Shown: piece after piece, positions 34,624 through 43,761 of the stretch
Layout: every line of letters starts with the position of its first letter
Numbering within the stretch: position 1 is the first letter of the stretch
NCBI GenBank assembly: GCA_947491985.1
Contig: CANLLR010000012.1
Coordinates: forward strand, 1-64,000
Reading direction: 5' to 3'
DNA length: 64,000 bases
Source: Flavobacteriaceae bacterium
GTDB lineage: Bacteria; Bacteroidota; Bacteroidia; Flavobacteriales; Flavobacteriaceae
The notes under the pieces: generated by a model
Told to the model about the DNA's origin: nothing
The model's input: the letters and a program-made list of their open reading frames with translations, nothing else
Databases searched by the model: none
Program-made: the position numbers and the translations under genes

Positions 34624-36681
34624 ATGAAAAAAATTACTTTATTGGTACTGTTATTTTTCGCAGTACATTCCATTAGTGGCCAAAATAGTTGTTCGGCACC
34701 AGTAGCAATTACATCAGCAGGTTTGTATGTAGTTGGACCTGTAAATGGTTCGGTACCTACAATTATTTGTGAATCTTCAACTCCTGAAAATCCTGCTCCT
34801 AGTTTCGGTGAATGGTATACCTACACTCCTTTACAAAATTATACCGTTACATTAACAACTGATATTGTACAAAACACACCTCGAGTTGATACTCGTTTCC
34901 ATGTTTATACAGGTAGTTGTGGCAGTTTAAATTGTTACAGTGATGCAAGTGATGATGATAGTGGGGCAAACTTTTCCTCAGCAAGTACTTTTAATGTTAC
35001 CGCAGGAACAACCTATAGAATAGCTTTTGATAACAAATGGAACTCAAGTGGTTTTACATTTCAACTTATAGAAAGTCCAGTCGTTATTACACCAACTTCA
35101 ATCACTTTTAATACTCAAAACATGTCATCGATTAATAGTGCTTACAACATTTGTGCTGTTGACATGAACGGCGATTACCGTGATGATATTGTGGGTGTAA
35201 GTGGAAGTAACATAAGAGTTCATTATCAAAATGCAAATGGAACTTTTACAGTGACTGATATCCCTACAACTCCAGCAGATTTCTTACCTTCATGGAGTTT
35301 AGCAGCAGGTGATTATAATAAAGATGGTTATAACGACTTACTTTATGGCGCTGGTCAAGGACTTACTTTTATGAGATCAAATAGCACAGGAACTGCTTAT
35401 ACAGAAGATTCTCCTGGACAATACATTTTTTGTCAAAGAACGAACTTTATTGACCTTAATAATGACGGACATTTAGATGCATTTGCTTGTCACGACGTAG
35501 ATCCTAATGTGTATTACATCAATAATGGTTCTGCGGGTATGACATACTATCAATCGGGTGTTACTTCAGGAGCTTACAATATTGGTATTATTCCAAACGG
35601 TGGAAATTATTCTACTTTATGGTCTGATTTTGATAATGATGGCGATAGCGATGTATTTATATCAAAATGTTCTGGACCTCCTTGCGAACTTCACAGAAGC
35701 GAGATGAAACAAGGGCTTAATTCATACACTGACATATCTGCTATTGCACAAGTAAATGTTACGCCTATTCAATCTTGGTCGTCTGCAATTGCTGATTTTG
35801 ACAATGATGGTGATATGGATATCGTAATTGGTGCAAGTGCTGGAACACATCGATTTTTTAGAAACAATCTTGACACTACAAACAGTTCAGAAGAAGCATT
35901 TACAAACATTACTGCAGGGTCAGGTTTGGATGTTAATGTCTCAACAAGTATTGAGCATATCGCTTATGATTTTAACAATGACGGATTTGTGGATATAATG
36001 GGTGGTGGAAATAAAATTTTATTCAATCAAGGTAACAGCACCTTTGTTGGTTCGGCTTTTTCTGGTTTAAGTTTAGGTGCAGTAGCTGATTTCAATAATG
36101 ACGGCTTTCTTGATATACAAAATGGAAGCTCGTTAAAAATAAACAGTGGTAATTCAAACAAATGGATTAAAATCAACCTACAAGGTATTCAAAGTAATAG
36201 AAATGGAATTGGCGCTAGAGTAGAAATTTATGGTCCGTTTGGAAAACAAATTAGAGATGTTCGAAGTGGTGAAGGATTCAGATATATGAGTTCCTTAAAT
36301 GTTCATTTCGGAATTGGTCAAGCTACAGCAATAAGCCAAGTAGTTATTAAATGGCCTTCTGGTATTGTTGACACCATTAATAATCCTGCAGTAAATCAAT
36401 CGGTACTTGTTGTAGAAGGTTCCACTTTAGGAATAGAAGATTTCAGTAGCGCTTCGTTTAGTTTATTTCCAAACCCTACAAAAGATGTTTTAAATATCAA
36501 AACGAACAATGATTTGATTATGAAATCAGCTCAAGTATATGATTTAAATGGAAAACTAGTACTTCAATCAGAATTGACTAGCGCTTCTGTAAATGTTGAG
36601 ACATTAACTACCGGAACTTATATCCTTTTATTAAGAGATAGTAATGGTAAAGATTATTCTCAAAAATTCTTGAAAGAATAA
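34624..36681 (+). CDS. FG-GAP/ASPIC (CRTAC1-type) protein with T9SS sorting tail, copy 2
   Basis: A 685-aa secreted paralogue of the preceding protein with the same order: signal peptide ending at about SISGQ, N-terminal beta domain with SCSAPVAITSAG, FG-GAP repeats (DMNGDYRDDIV, DLNNDGHLDAF, DFDNDGDSDVF, DFDNDGDMDIV, DFNNDGFLDI), ASPIC domain (NRNGIGARVEIYG, HFGIGQATAISQ) and C-terminal T9SS domain ending QKFLKE. The ASPIC part is nearly the same in both, the N-terminal and propeller parts much less so. This indicates an old tandem duplication with selection on the ASPIC region. Confidence 0.9.
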   Translation: MKKITLLVLLFFAVHSISGQNSCSAPVAITSAGLYVVGPVNGSVPTIICESSTPENPAPSFGEWYTYTPLQNYTVTLTTDIVQNTPRVDTRFHVYTGSCGSLNCYSDASDDDSGANFSSASTFNVTAGTTYRIAFDNKWNSSGFTFQLIESPVVITPTSITFNTQNMSSINSAYNICAVDMNGDYRDDIVGVSGSNIRVHYQNANGTFTVTDIPTTPADFLPSWSLAAGDYNKDGYNDLLYGAGQGLTFMRSNSTGTAYTEDSPGQYIFCQRTNFIDLNNDGHLDAFACHDVDPNVYYINNGSAGMTYYQSGVTSGAYNIGIIPNGGNYSTLWSDFDNDGDSDVFISKCSGPPCELHRSEMKQGLNSYTDISAIAQVNVTPIQSWSSAIADFDNDGDMDIVIGASAGTHRFFRNNLDTTNSSEEAFTNITAGSGLDVNVSTSIEHIAYDFNNDGFVDIMGGGNKILFNQGNSTFVGSAFSGLSLGAVADFNNDGFLDIQNGSSLKINSGNSNKWIKINLQGIQSNRNGIGARVEIYGPFGKQIRDVRSGEGFRYMSSLNVHFGIGQATAISQVVIKWPSGIVDTINNPAVNQSVLVVEGSTLGIEDFSSASFSLFPNPTKDVLNIKTNNDLIMKSAQVYDLNGKLVLQSELTSASVNVETLTTGTYILLLRDSNGKDYSQKFLKE

Positions 36682-36698
36682 ATAACATTGTCTAAAAT

Positions 36699-36737
36699 AA
36701 AAAAGTCCCTCTTGAAATTCAAGAGGGACTTTTTTTA
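36699..36737. terminator. Bidirectional terminator between FG-GAP 2 and DUF5777 genes
   Basis: A 13-bp or longer stem (AAAGTCCCTCTTG / CAAGAGGGACTTT) with flanking A and T runs separates two converging genes. Confidence 0.85.
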
Positions 36738-36747
36738 TCCTTTGTTT

Positions 36748-37587
36748 TTAAAAAACGCGAAGTAAATTAAATCCAAAAAAAATATCTCCTTTTTCCCAAA
36801 CCCCAGAAGTGTTTCCTAAAAATCCAGCTTCGTGAATGCCTTGTGAATTGCTAAAATGCATTTGAAAAACATGTCCTCCTGTTTCTAAATCGACACCTAT
36901 CGAAAGTGGATCATGATATAATGAAGTGGAGGATCTATTTAAATGTGTCGCATAATCAATATTTAACGACCACCGTTTAGCAAACTTATACCTACCTCCC
37001 ATCCCAATTAAAAACTGACTGTTATCTTGATTGTCATCAATAACAAAATTTTCATGCATGTAGGTAGGAGCCAATTCTAGTGATAACTTATTAGAAAACT
37101 TTCTTGACACCAGTAGTTGATTTACATAAACCATTCTATCTTTAAATTCCATTTTAGGATAAGTACTTTCTTTCAATACGTTATTAAATGCAACACTACT
37201 AAAACCAGCTATCGCAACTGGAAATCCATCAGTAATTTGAGACTTTAACAAATATTTTCCTGAAAAATCATACGCCAGTTCACTTCTGGCAGCACTTATA
37301 GTCAACCATTTATTCAATCCATAAACAAACTTGATTTGTGTATTAGCGTTATCCAATCCAAAAAACCCTTCAAATCCATCTTGAATTGAGCCAAATCGAT
37401 GTGCGACAATAAAATACAAATCGCCTTTGGCAGCTAATTTAGTTGACTCAATATTCACAATCTTTAATCCTTTGAAAGCCGATTCTACTTTTTGATCGGT
37501 GGCAACCGAATCGATACTCGATAACAAATCGTCTTGTGAGAAAGACATAAATGGTATCAACAAAATAAGCAATTGTAACTTTTTCAT
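36748..37587 (-). CDS. DUF5777-family beta-barrel protein
   Basis: A 279-aa secreted protein (signal peptide to about residue 17) that looks like an outer-membrane barrel: alternating beta segments, the characteristic RFGSIQDGFEGFFGLDNA and RSELAYDFSGKY, and an ending in aromatic FGFNLLRVF. The family is annotated DUF5777 in Bacteroidetes; role unknown. The short OB-fold gene lies 48 bp upstream, and the cytochrome-c and YceI genes are divergent from them, a grouping I think recurs in other flavobacteria. Confidence 0.78.
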   Translation of the reverse strand: MKKLQLLILLIPFMSFSQDDLLSSIDSVATDQKVESAFKGLKIVNIESTKLAAKGDLYFIVAHRFGSIQDGFEGFFGLDNANTQIKFVYGLNKWLTISAARSELAYDFSGKYLLKSQITDGFPVAIAGFSSVAFNNVLKESTYPKMEFKDRMVYVNQLLVSRKFSNKLSLELAPTYMHENFVIDDNQDNSQFLIGMGGRYKFAKRWSLNIDYATHLNRSSTSLYHDPLSIGVDLETGGHVFQMHFSNSQGIHEAGFLGNTSGVWEKGDIFFGFNLLRVF

Positions 37588-37635
37588 AAACTTTAATTAA
37601 ATTAATTTAGCTAAGCTTTTTTTAAATTTTTTTTA

Positions 37636-38025
37636 TTATTCAACAACCGTTGCTTGATCTATTTTGAATTCTTCTACTAAATCGTCATAGCCTAAAAACC
37701 TACCTTTGATTGTGATTTGCTTTCCTACAACTAAATCTTCGGATAACTTATCCAAAAAAGTTGCTAATAACTTATCATCAACGATAATGGTTTTATTTGT
37801 ATCATCTGTACTCGAAATCGTGCCTATAATCTGAATCGTTTTATCTTGATATTTTTGATACGCCACATTATCATTAATCAAAAACTCTTTTTGCAAATCG
37901 GGAACAGTAATGGTATAATCTGCAGTTTCAGTGGCAATATTACGATGCTCTTTATACATATAAAAATAAATGATTGTGGCGCCAGTAGCGAGCAAAAAAG
38001 CAAAAATGAGTAGTTTCTTTTTCAA
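37636..38025 (-). CDS. Membrane-anchored OB-fold (tRNA_anti-like) protein
   Basis: A 129-aa protein with an N-terminal membrane helix (about 4-24) and a periplasmic OB-fold domain (about 45-125) of the tRNA_anti-like group: KTIQIIGTISSTDDTNKT, then LVVGKQITIKGRFLGYDD. In exported proteins this fold is usually not a nucleic acid binder. It is predicted to be cotranscribed with the DUF5777 barrel gene. Precise role unknown. Confidence 0.75.
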   Translation of the reverse strand: MKKKLLIFAFLLATGATIIYFYMYKEHRNIATETADYTITVPDLQKEFLINDNVAYQKYQDKTIQIIGTISSTDDTNKTIIVDDKLLATFLDKLSEDLVVGKQITIKGRFLGYDDLVEEFKIDQATVVE

Positions 38026-38239
38026 AATAATAAGTTTGTATTGTACTTCTTTTAAGTTACGTTATTAAAATCAAAATGGTTTTTAAAAATTTAAAAAACA
38101 ATTACTAAAATACAAAACTAAACCATTTCTTTTATCGTACATGATATTGAATTTAAAAATTAAGTATACATGAGGTAATCAACAGTTTGTTTTTCAATAA
38201 CTTCTTCTAAACTAAAAAGTATTTATAAAATTTTATTAT

Positions 38240-38247
38240 TAATTTTG
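38240..38247 (+). promoter_or_regulatory. Possible -7 box of the cytochrome/YceI operon
   Basis: TAATTTTG matches TAnnTTTG, 19 nt before the ATG. The -33 element is not convincing. Confidence 0.35.
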
Positions 38248-38265
38248 ATTTATAACTAAAAAAAT

Positions 38266-38628
38266 ATGAGAGCTAAATTTTTATTATCCACATTATTACT
38301 TACAGTATTAGTGAGTAGTTGTTCTGAAAATTCAACCGCGGACCTAATCGACATTGATAACTCAGTACAACTACGTTATGATACACAAATAAAAAACATA
38401 ATAAACAGCAACTGCTTAAATTGCCATTCTTCACCGCCAACAAACGGTGCTCCTATGCAATTAACTACCTATGAAAATGTAAAAGAAGCAGTTTTAAATC
38501 GTGGTCTCATAGATCGTATCTCCAGAGCACAAGGATCTTCTGGTATGATGCCACTTGGAGGAACACGACTACCACAAGCTTTAATTGATCAATTCACAAC
38601 TTGGCAAAATGAAGGTTTTGTCGAATAA
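38266..38628 (+). CDS. Monoheme c-type cytochrome-like lipoprotein
   Basis: A 120-aa lipoprotein (signal and lipobox VSSC at about 16-19) with one heme motif, C50-x-x-C-H54 (CLNCH), and a possible Met ligand in SGMMPLGG at about 93-98. It resembles small single-domain c-type cytochromes that pass electrons in the periplasm. The YceI gene follows 16 bp downstream, so the two likely form a unit. Confidence 0.83.
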   Translation: MRAKFLLSTLLLTVLVSSCSENSTADLIDIDNSVQLRYDTQIKNIINSNCLNCHSSPPTNGAPMQLTTYENVKEAVLNRGLIDRISRAQGSSGMMPLGGTRLPQALIDQFTTWQNEGFVE

Positions 38629-38644
38629 CTTAAACATCCAAATT

Positions 38645-39184
38645 ATGAAAAATGTATTTCAAGTAGTTTTACTTTTACTCACAACTTTTAGCTTTTCTCA
38701 AGATAAAATCATTACTAAAAATGGTAAAATAACTTTTGAAGCTTCTGTACCCGCTTTTGAAGAAATTAAAGCAAAAAATGAAGGTGTAACTTGCGTAATC
38801 AACACTAAATCAAGCGAAATTGCAACGCTAGCTATCGTAAAAGGATTCCGATTTAAAGTGGCCTTGATGGAGGAACATTTCAACGAAAATTACATCGAAA
38901 GCGATAAACATCCAAAAGCGACTTTCAAAGGTAAAATTGAAAATTTCGATTTTGCAAAAGTTACCTCACAAGCGAAAGAATATACTATTAAAGGTAAACT
39001 CGAACTTCACGGCAAAACCAAAGACATCACCATTACAGCTACCATCAAAAAAACAAACGATGGCACTGCATTCGTATCAAACTTCACAATAAATACGGAT
39101 GATTTCGGAATACAAATTCCAAGTGTAGTTAGCAAAAAAGTGTCTAAAAAAGTTGCCGTTTCTCTCGATTTCCTTCTCAGATAG
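38645..39184 (+). CDS. YceI-family periplasmic lipocalin-like protein
   Basis: A 179-aa secreted protein (signal cleaved after FSFS) of the YceI family, a lipocalin-like barrel that binds isoprenoid-type lipids. Family features are ITFEASVPAFEEIKAKN, FNENYIESDKHPKATFKG and the closing segments YTIKGKLELHGKTKDI and FTINTDDFGIQIP. The ATG at 38645 begins the signal peptide; the upstream in-frame start overlaps the cytochrome gene. The co-location with a c-type cytochrome suggests a redox or quinone-related role (inference). Confidence 0.88.
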   Translation: MKNVFQVVLLLLTTFSFSQDKIITKNGKITFEASVPAFEEIKAKNEGVTCVINTKSSEIATLAIVKGFRFKVALMEEHFNENYIESDKHPKATFKGKIENFDFAKVTSQAKEYTIKGKLELHGKTKDITITATIKKTNDGTAFVSNFTINTDDFGIQIPSVVSKKVSKKVAVSLDFLLR

Positions 39185-39207
39185 ATCAATTCAACTTATA
39201 ATCATAG

Positions 39208-39240
39208 CCACATTTGAATTCTTTAAATGTGGTTTTTTTT
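39208..39240. terminator. Terminator between YceI and ion channel genes
   Basis: CCACATTT / AAATGTGG with a run of nine T follows the yceI-like gene; the channel gene on the other strand ends at its edge. Confidence 0.75.
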
Positions 39241-40195
39241 ATACCGTTACTTCCTCAAATGCATTTAGTTTATCGATATGCAAAATCGTTCTCGTGTTGT
39301 CTTCACTTCTTGAAAACATTGGTAAAAATTTGGCGCCGTACACTACTTCTTTAAAAATATACGACGTTCGTTTCACCACAGTGGCACTAAACATATCATC
39401 AAATGCTTTTATATACACCATAATTTCTCCTAAATTGTTCTTAAAATCGATGGAAGTAAAACCAAATAACGGACTCGTTTCTGTAATCGGGTGCACCAAT
39501 GTCCAACTCAAATTCAATGCGTTTACTTTATCCATTTCCAAATCCAACACATAAAAAGTATTTACCAGTGTACCGTTTTGCTCGACTTGCAAGCCTAAAG
39601 TGATTTTAGCTTCTACTTCTGTCAAATGGGCGTTTTTAAAAGGTGTAATGCGCATCATCAACGCTTTACCTTCTTTATAAGGCGCGACTATTGCATTGTC
39701 AGAAAACAATAAAAAGGCTTTTGGCTTACTAAATCGACCATAAAATAATCCGGTTGCGATAGCGAAACTCAACAAACCAAATAAAGCTTCAATGGCTGCA
39801 ATTGAACTGGCTATAAAACCACTCGGACTAATATGACCGTAACCCACAGTTGTAAACGTTTGAATGCTAAAAAAAAATGCTTGCCCAAATTTGTCTACAG
39901 CGGTTGTCATTACAACACCTTTCAAATGCTCTACACCATTTAAATAATACAACGAAGCAAAAAAACAATTCATCACAAAATAAAAAAGCACCAAAATGGT
40001 CAAAAATTTCCATCGGGGTAAATTTAGCATTGTGTGATACCAGCTAATACTCTCTAAAAAACCAATACCCGATTTTCGCACATTAGCATTGCCGCTTTTA
40101 GTCACAAAACGACCACCATAACTTGATGCATTAGACCCAAAACCTGTCGCAGTTGCCACTTTAGCTTTGCTATTTACTTTCTTTAAAAATGCCAT
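39239..40195 (-). CDS. Inward-rectifier-type potassium channel (KirBac-like)
   Basis: A 318-aa channel with two membrane helices (about 62-84 and 127-150) around the pore and selectivity filter TVGYGH at 116-121, and a C-terminal immunoglobulin-like beta domain (about 160-318) with FLLFSDNAIVAPYKEGKALM and VEAKITLGLQVEQNG. This is the KirBac layout; the family conducts potassium and is gated by lipids and ligands. The 5' end lies 17 bp from dispersed repeat copy C. Confidence 0.88.
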   Translation of the reverse strand: MAFLKKVNSKAKVATATGFGSNASSYGGRFVTKSGNANVRKSGIGFLESISWYHTMLNLPRWKFLTILVLFYFVMNCFFASLYYLNGVEHLKGVVMTTAVDKFGQAFFFSIQTFTTVGYGHISPSGFIASSIAAIEALFGLLSFAIATGLFYGRFSKPKAFLLFSDNAIVAPYKEGKALMMRITPFKNAHLTEVEAKITLGLQVEQNGTLVNTFYVLDLEMDKVNALNLSWTLVHPITETSPLFGFTSIDFKNNLGEIMVYIKAFDDMFSATVVKRTSYIFKEVVYGAKFLPMFSRSEDNTRTILHIDKLNAFEEVTV

Positions 40196-40211
40196 GCTTA
40201 CGTTCTTTTTT

Positions 40212-40351
40212 AGCTATTTCCCGCTGTTCGCTTTACCTTTTTTTAAAAAATCCGTTTTTGTATGCTCTAAAAAGCGCTCCTTTTGTCGCATTTTTACACC
40301 AACAAAAATAAATCTTTTTTTTCAAAAAGGGTTCCGCTTCCATCTGGGCTA
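40212..40351 (-). repeat. Dispersed intergenic repeat, copy C
   Basis: Minus strand: TAGCCCAGATGGAAGCGGAA, CCCTTTTTGAAAAAAAAGAT, a long central stretch, then AAAAAAAGGTAAAGCGAACA and GCGGGAAATAGCT. Same framework as copies A, B and D, but with an insertion between the stem arms. The gap between the divergent channel and 40455 genes contains this, a 7-bp inverted repeat (ACACGTA / TACGTGT, 40375-40392) and the downstream promoter. Confidence 0.7.
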
Positions 40352-40454
40352 AACTTCTGTAAAAAAAACAAAAAACACGTAAAACTACGTGTATCCAAGT
40401 TAAAAGAATCATTTACTTTTGAAGCATTGCCCTTTCCAACTTAAAAAAATCAAA

Positions 40455-40814
40455 ATGGATATCCCGCATTTAAAAGCCGAATTAAATCACCACCGAATGG
40501 AATGGAACGAATTGGAAGTCGATTTTGATAGAACTGAAGAGAAAATTCTCGACTATATCAGAACCTCTCAAGCTGAAAAAACACTCAAACATTTTGAAAC
40601 TTTAAAAGATATTGAGAATAGAATGCGTCCCATACGCAACAATCTCATCTTTGTTTATGAAAATTTAGCACAGGCATCGCGGCAAAAAGGAAACCTAGCC
40701 GAAGAAAATGAGTTTAAATCTAAAGCAGCCGACTTTTATAAAAACCGCTATAGCCGAAACGAACGACGCATTCAATTAATTGGCGTTTTAAACCGCAATG
40801 GTATAATGGTATAA
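40455..40814 (+). CDS. Conserved hypothetical helical protein, 119 aa
   Basis: A small soluble protein, almost wholly helical, with many charged residues and heptad-like spacing (HHRMEWNELEVDFDRTEEKI, then KTLKHFETLKDIENRMR) that suggests a coiled-coil bundle. No catalytic motif. I start at the ATG at 40455; the upstream in-frame start lies at the promoter. The promoter TACTTTTG at 40414-40421 lies in a 17-bp stretch identical to that of the transketolase operon. Function unknown. Confidence 0.78.
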   Translation: MDIPHLKAELNHHRMEWNELEVDFDRTEEKILDYIRTSQAEKTLKHFETLKDIENRMRPIRNNLIFVYENLAQASRQKGNLAEENEFKSKAADFYKNRYSRNERRIQLIGVLNRNGIMV

Positions 40815-40817
40815 ATC

Positions 40818-40847
40818 AAAAAAATCCCGTCTTTCATCGGGATTTTT
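40818..40847. terminator. Bidirectional terminator between 40455 gene and carB
   Basis: A short stem AAAAATCCCG / CGGGATTTTT with an 8-nt loop, A and T tracts on either side, between two converging genes. Confidence 0.8.
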
Positions 40848-40849
40848 AT

Positions 40850-43702
40850 CTATTTACTCAAATACATTTTTCGTCTACTATACAATTCATAAAACTGATC
40901 GTCTTTCAAATCGTCGATGAACAAAATACTTTCACCTGTCGATTTCATTTCGGGTCCTAATGCTTTATTTACATCTTTAAATTTACTGAATGAAAACACG
41001 GGCTGTTTTATCGCGAATCCTTTTAATTGTGGATTGAATGTAAAATCGGTTACTTTATTCTCGCCCAACATGACTTTGGTCGCGTAATTTACATACGGTT
41101 CGCCATAAGCTTTTGCGATAAACGGCACCGTTCTTGACGCTCTTGGATTGGCTTCAATGATGTAAACAATATCGTTTTTAATTGCAAATTGAATGTTGAT
41201 TAAACCAACTGTTCGCAAGGCCAAAGCTATTTTTTTTGTATGTTCTTTAATTTGTTGCATTACAAATTCACCCAAGTTAAACGGTGGCAATGTCGCATTT
41301 GAATCGCCAGAGTGAATTCCACATGGCTCAATATGCTCCATAATTCCAATGATGTACACATTTTCTCCATCACAAATGGCATCAGCTTCTGCTTCTATAG
41401 CTCCATCTAAATAATGGTCAAGTAGTAATTTATTTCCTGGAATCGACTTTAATAAATCGATTACGTGTTCTTCTAATTCTTGTTTGTTGATGACAATTTT
41501 CATTCCTTGTCCACCCAAAACATAAGACGGACGAACGAGTAATGGAAAATCTAAAACATCCGCTAACGCTGCAGCTTGATCTGCATTTTCAGCGATTCCA
41601 AATTGAGGAAACGGAATTTGAAGTTCGGTTAATAAATCGGAAAAACGTCCTCTATCTTCAGCTAAATCTAAAGCATCAAACGAAGTTCCAAGAATTTTGA
41701 TTCCGTATTTGGATAGTTTTTCTGCTAATTTTAAGGCAGTTTGTCCACCAAGTTGAACAATTACTCCTTCTGGTTTTTCATGTTGGATGATGTCGTAAAT
41801 GTGTTCCCAAAATACGGGTTCGAAGTACAATTTATCGGCCGTATCAAAATCGGTAGAAACCGTTTCTGGATTACAGTTGATCATAATGGTTTCGTAACCA
41901 CACTCTTTGGCTGCTAAAACTCCGTGCACACAAGAGTAATCAAACTCGATTCCTTGCCCAATACGATTCGGACCAGATCCTAAAACCACTACTTTTTTCT
42001 TATCCGTAACAACACTTTCGTTATGAACGTATCGGTTACCATCAGCAGTTTCGATTTCGGCTTCAAAAGTCGAGTAATAATATGGCGTCAAAGCTTTAAA
42101 TTCGGCAGCACACGTATCAACCAATTTATACACTCGTTTGATGTTCATTTCCTCGCGAAGCTTGTACACCTGACTTTCCAAACAGCCCAACATGTGTGCA
42201 ATTTGGCGATCACCGTAGCCTTTTTGTTTGGCTTCAAGAACCAACGCTGACGGTAACGTGTCAATTTTATATTTAGAAATCTCTCTTTCCAACAAATGTA
42301 ATTCTTCGTATTGCTTCAAAAACCACATGTCAATTTTGGTAATTTCATGTATTCTTGAAAGCGGAATTCCCAGGGCAATGGCATCGTAAATCACAAATAC
42401 TCGATCCCAACTGGCAAAGGTTAGTTTTTCAATAATTTGGTCGTAGTTTTTGTAGCCTTTTCCGTCGGCGCCCAAACCGTTGCGTTTGATTTCGAGTGAT
42501 TGTGTGGCTTTGTGTAACGCTTCTTGAAACGAACGACCTATTCCCATCACTTCACCAACTGATTTCATTTGCAATCCCAACGTTCTATCGGCACCTTCAA
42601 ATTTATCGAAGTTCCAACGTGGAATTTTCACAATCACATAATCTAAAGTTGGTTCAAATAAAGCAGACGTTAATTTCGTAATTTGGTTAGGCAATTCATC
42701 CAAATGGTAGCCTAACGCTAATTTTGATGCGACTTTTGCAATAGGATAACCTGTTGCTTTTGAAGCTAAAGCGGACGAACGCGACACACGTGGGTTGATT
42801 TCAATCGCTACAATATCTTCTTTTTCATCGGGTGAAACGGCAAATTGCACGTTACAACCTCCAGCAAAATTTCCAATGGATCGCATCATTAAAATGGCAT
42901 AATCCCGCATTCTTTGAAAAGTGCTATCCGATAAGGTCATGGCTGGAGCCACGGTAATTGAATCGCCAGTATGGATTCCCATTGGGTCCATATTTTCAAT
43001 AGAACAGATGATGACTACATTATCGTTTTTATCGCGTAGTAATTCTAATTCATATTCTTTCCAACCAATTAAAGCTTTATCAATCAAAACTTCGTGAATC
43101 GGAGACATTTCCAAACCATAGGTTAGCTTTTCGTCAAATTCTTCTTTGCTATGCACAAAAGCTGCTCCGGTTCCACCTAACGTAAACGAAGGGCGAATTA
43201 CCAAAGGAAAGCCAAATTCTTGAGCAATTTCTTTTCCTTTTAAGAACGAGGTTGCAGTTTTTGCTGGCGCTGTTGGTACATCAATTCGTTGTAACAACTG
43301 TTTGAATTGCTCGCGGTCTTCAGTAATATTGATGGCGTTGATGTCGACACCGATTAGTTGCACATTAAAATCTTTCCAAATTCCCTTTTCATCGGCTTCG
43401 AGACACAAATTTAATGCGGTTTGTCCGCCCATCGTTGGCAAAACAGCGTCAATTTGCGGATGCTCTTTTAAGATTTGAATAATGGATTTTGTAGTTAGCG
43501 GCAATAAATACACATGATCAGCCATGGATGGATCGGTCATGATGGTTGCCGGATTGGAGTTGATTAGAATGACTTCAATTCCCTCTTCTCGAATGGAACG
43601 TGCTGATTGGGAACCTGCGTAATCAAATTCGCACGCTTGACCAATAACTATAGGACCTGAACCTATTATTAAAACCGATTTGATGGAAGTGTCTTTTGGC
43701 AT
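40850..43702 (-). CDS. carB: Carbamoyl-phosphate synthase large subunit, without C-terminal allosteric domain
   Basis: Makes carbamoyl phosphate for arginine and pyrimidine synthesis. The two ATP-grasp halves are both intact: the first half starts GSGPIVIGQACEFDYAG and the second at about residue 560 with GSGPNRIGQGIEFDYSC; both show VRPS and PRASR/PRVSRSSA segments. The protein stops at 950 residues, soon after the second half (KSTGESILFIDDL), whereas well-known enzymes of about 1070 aa carry an extra MGS-like domain that binds UMP, IMP or ornithine. The N-terminus is complete. The small subunit CarA is not in the window. Confidence 0.95.
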   Translation of the reverse strand: MPKDTSIKSVLIIGSGPIVIGQACEFDYAGSQSARSIREEGIEVILINSNPATIMTDPSMADHVYLLPLTTKSIIQILKEHPQIDAVLPTMGGQTALNLCLEADEKGIWKDFNVQLIGVDINAINITEDREQFKQLLQRIDVPTAPAKTATSFLKGKEIAQEFGFPLVIRPSFTLGGTGAAFVHSKEEFDEKLTYGLEMSPIHEVLIDKALIGWKEYELELLRDKNDNVVIICSIENMDPMGIHTGDSITVAPAMTLSDSTFQRMRDYAILMMRSIGNFAGGCNVQFAVSPDEKEDIVAIEINPRVSRSSALASKATGYPIAKVASKLALGYHLDELPNQITKLTSALFEPTLDYVIVKIPRWNFDKFEGADRTLGLQMKSVGEVMGIGRSFQEALHKATQSLEIKRNGLGADGKGYKNYDQIIEKLTFASWDRVFVIYDAIALGIPLSRIHEITKIDMWFLKQYEELHLLEREISKYKIDTLPSALVLEAKQKGYGDRQIAHMLGCLESQVYKLREEMNIKRVYKLVDTCAAEFKALTPYYYSTFEAEIETADGNRYVHNESVVTDKKKVVVLGSGPNRIGQGIEFDYSCVHGVLAAKECGYETIMINCNPETVSTDFDTADKLYFEPVFWEHIYDIIQHEKPEGVIVQLGGQTALKLAEKLSKYGIKILGTSFDALDLAEDRGRFSDLLTELQIPFPQFGIAENADQAAALADVLDFPLLVRPSYVLGGQGMKIVINKQELEEHVIDLLKSIPGNKLLLDHYLDGAIEAEADAICDGENVYIIGIMEHIEPCGIHSGDSNATLPPFNLGEFVMQQIKEHTKKIALALRTVGLINIQFAIKNDIVYIIEANPRASRTVPFIAKAYGEPYVNYATKVMLGENKVTDFTFNPQLKGFAIKQPVFSFSKFKDVNKALGPEMKSTGESILFIDDLKDDQFYELYSRRKMYLSK

Positions 43703-43761
43703 TTTTTAGACTTCTTAGAAAGTTATAGTTAGTTTGTTGTTGTATTATATTGTGAAGCCCT

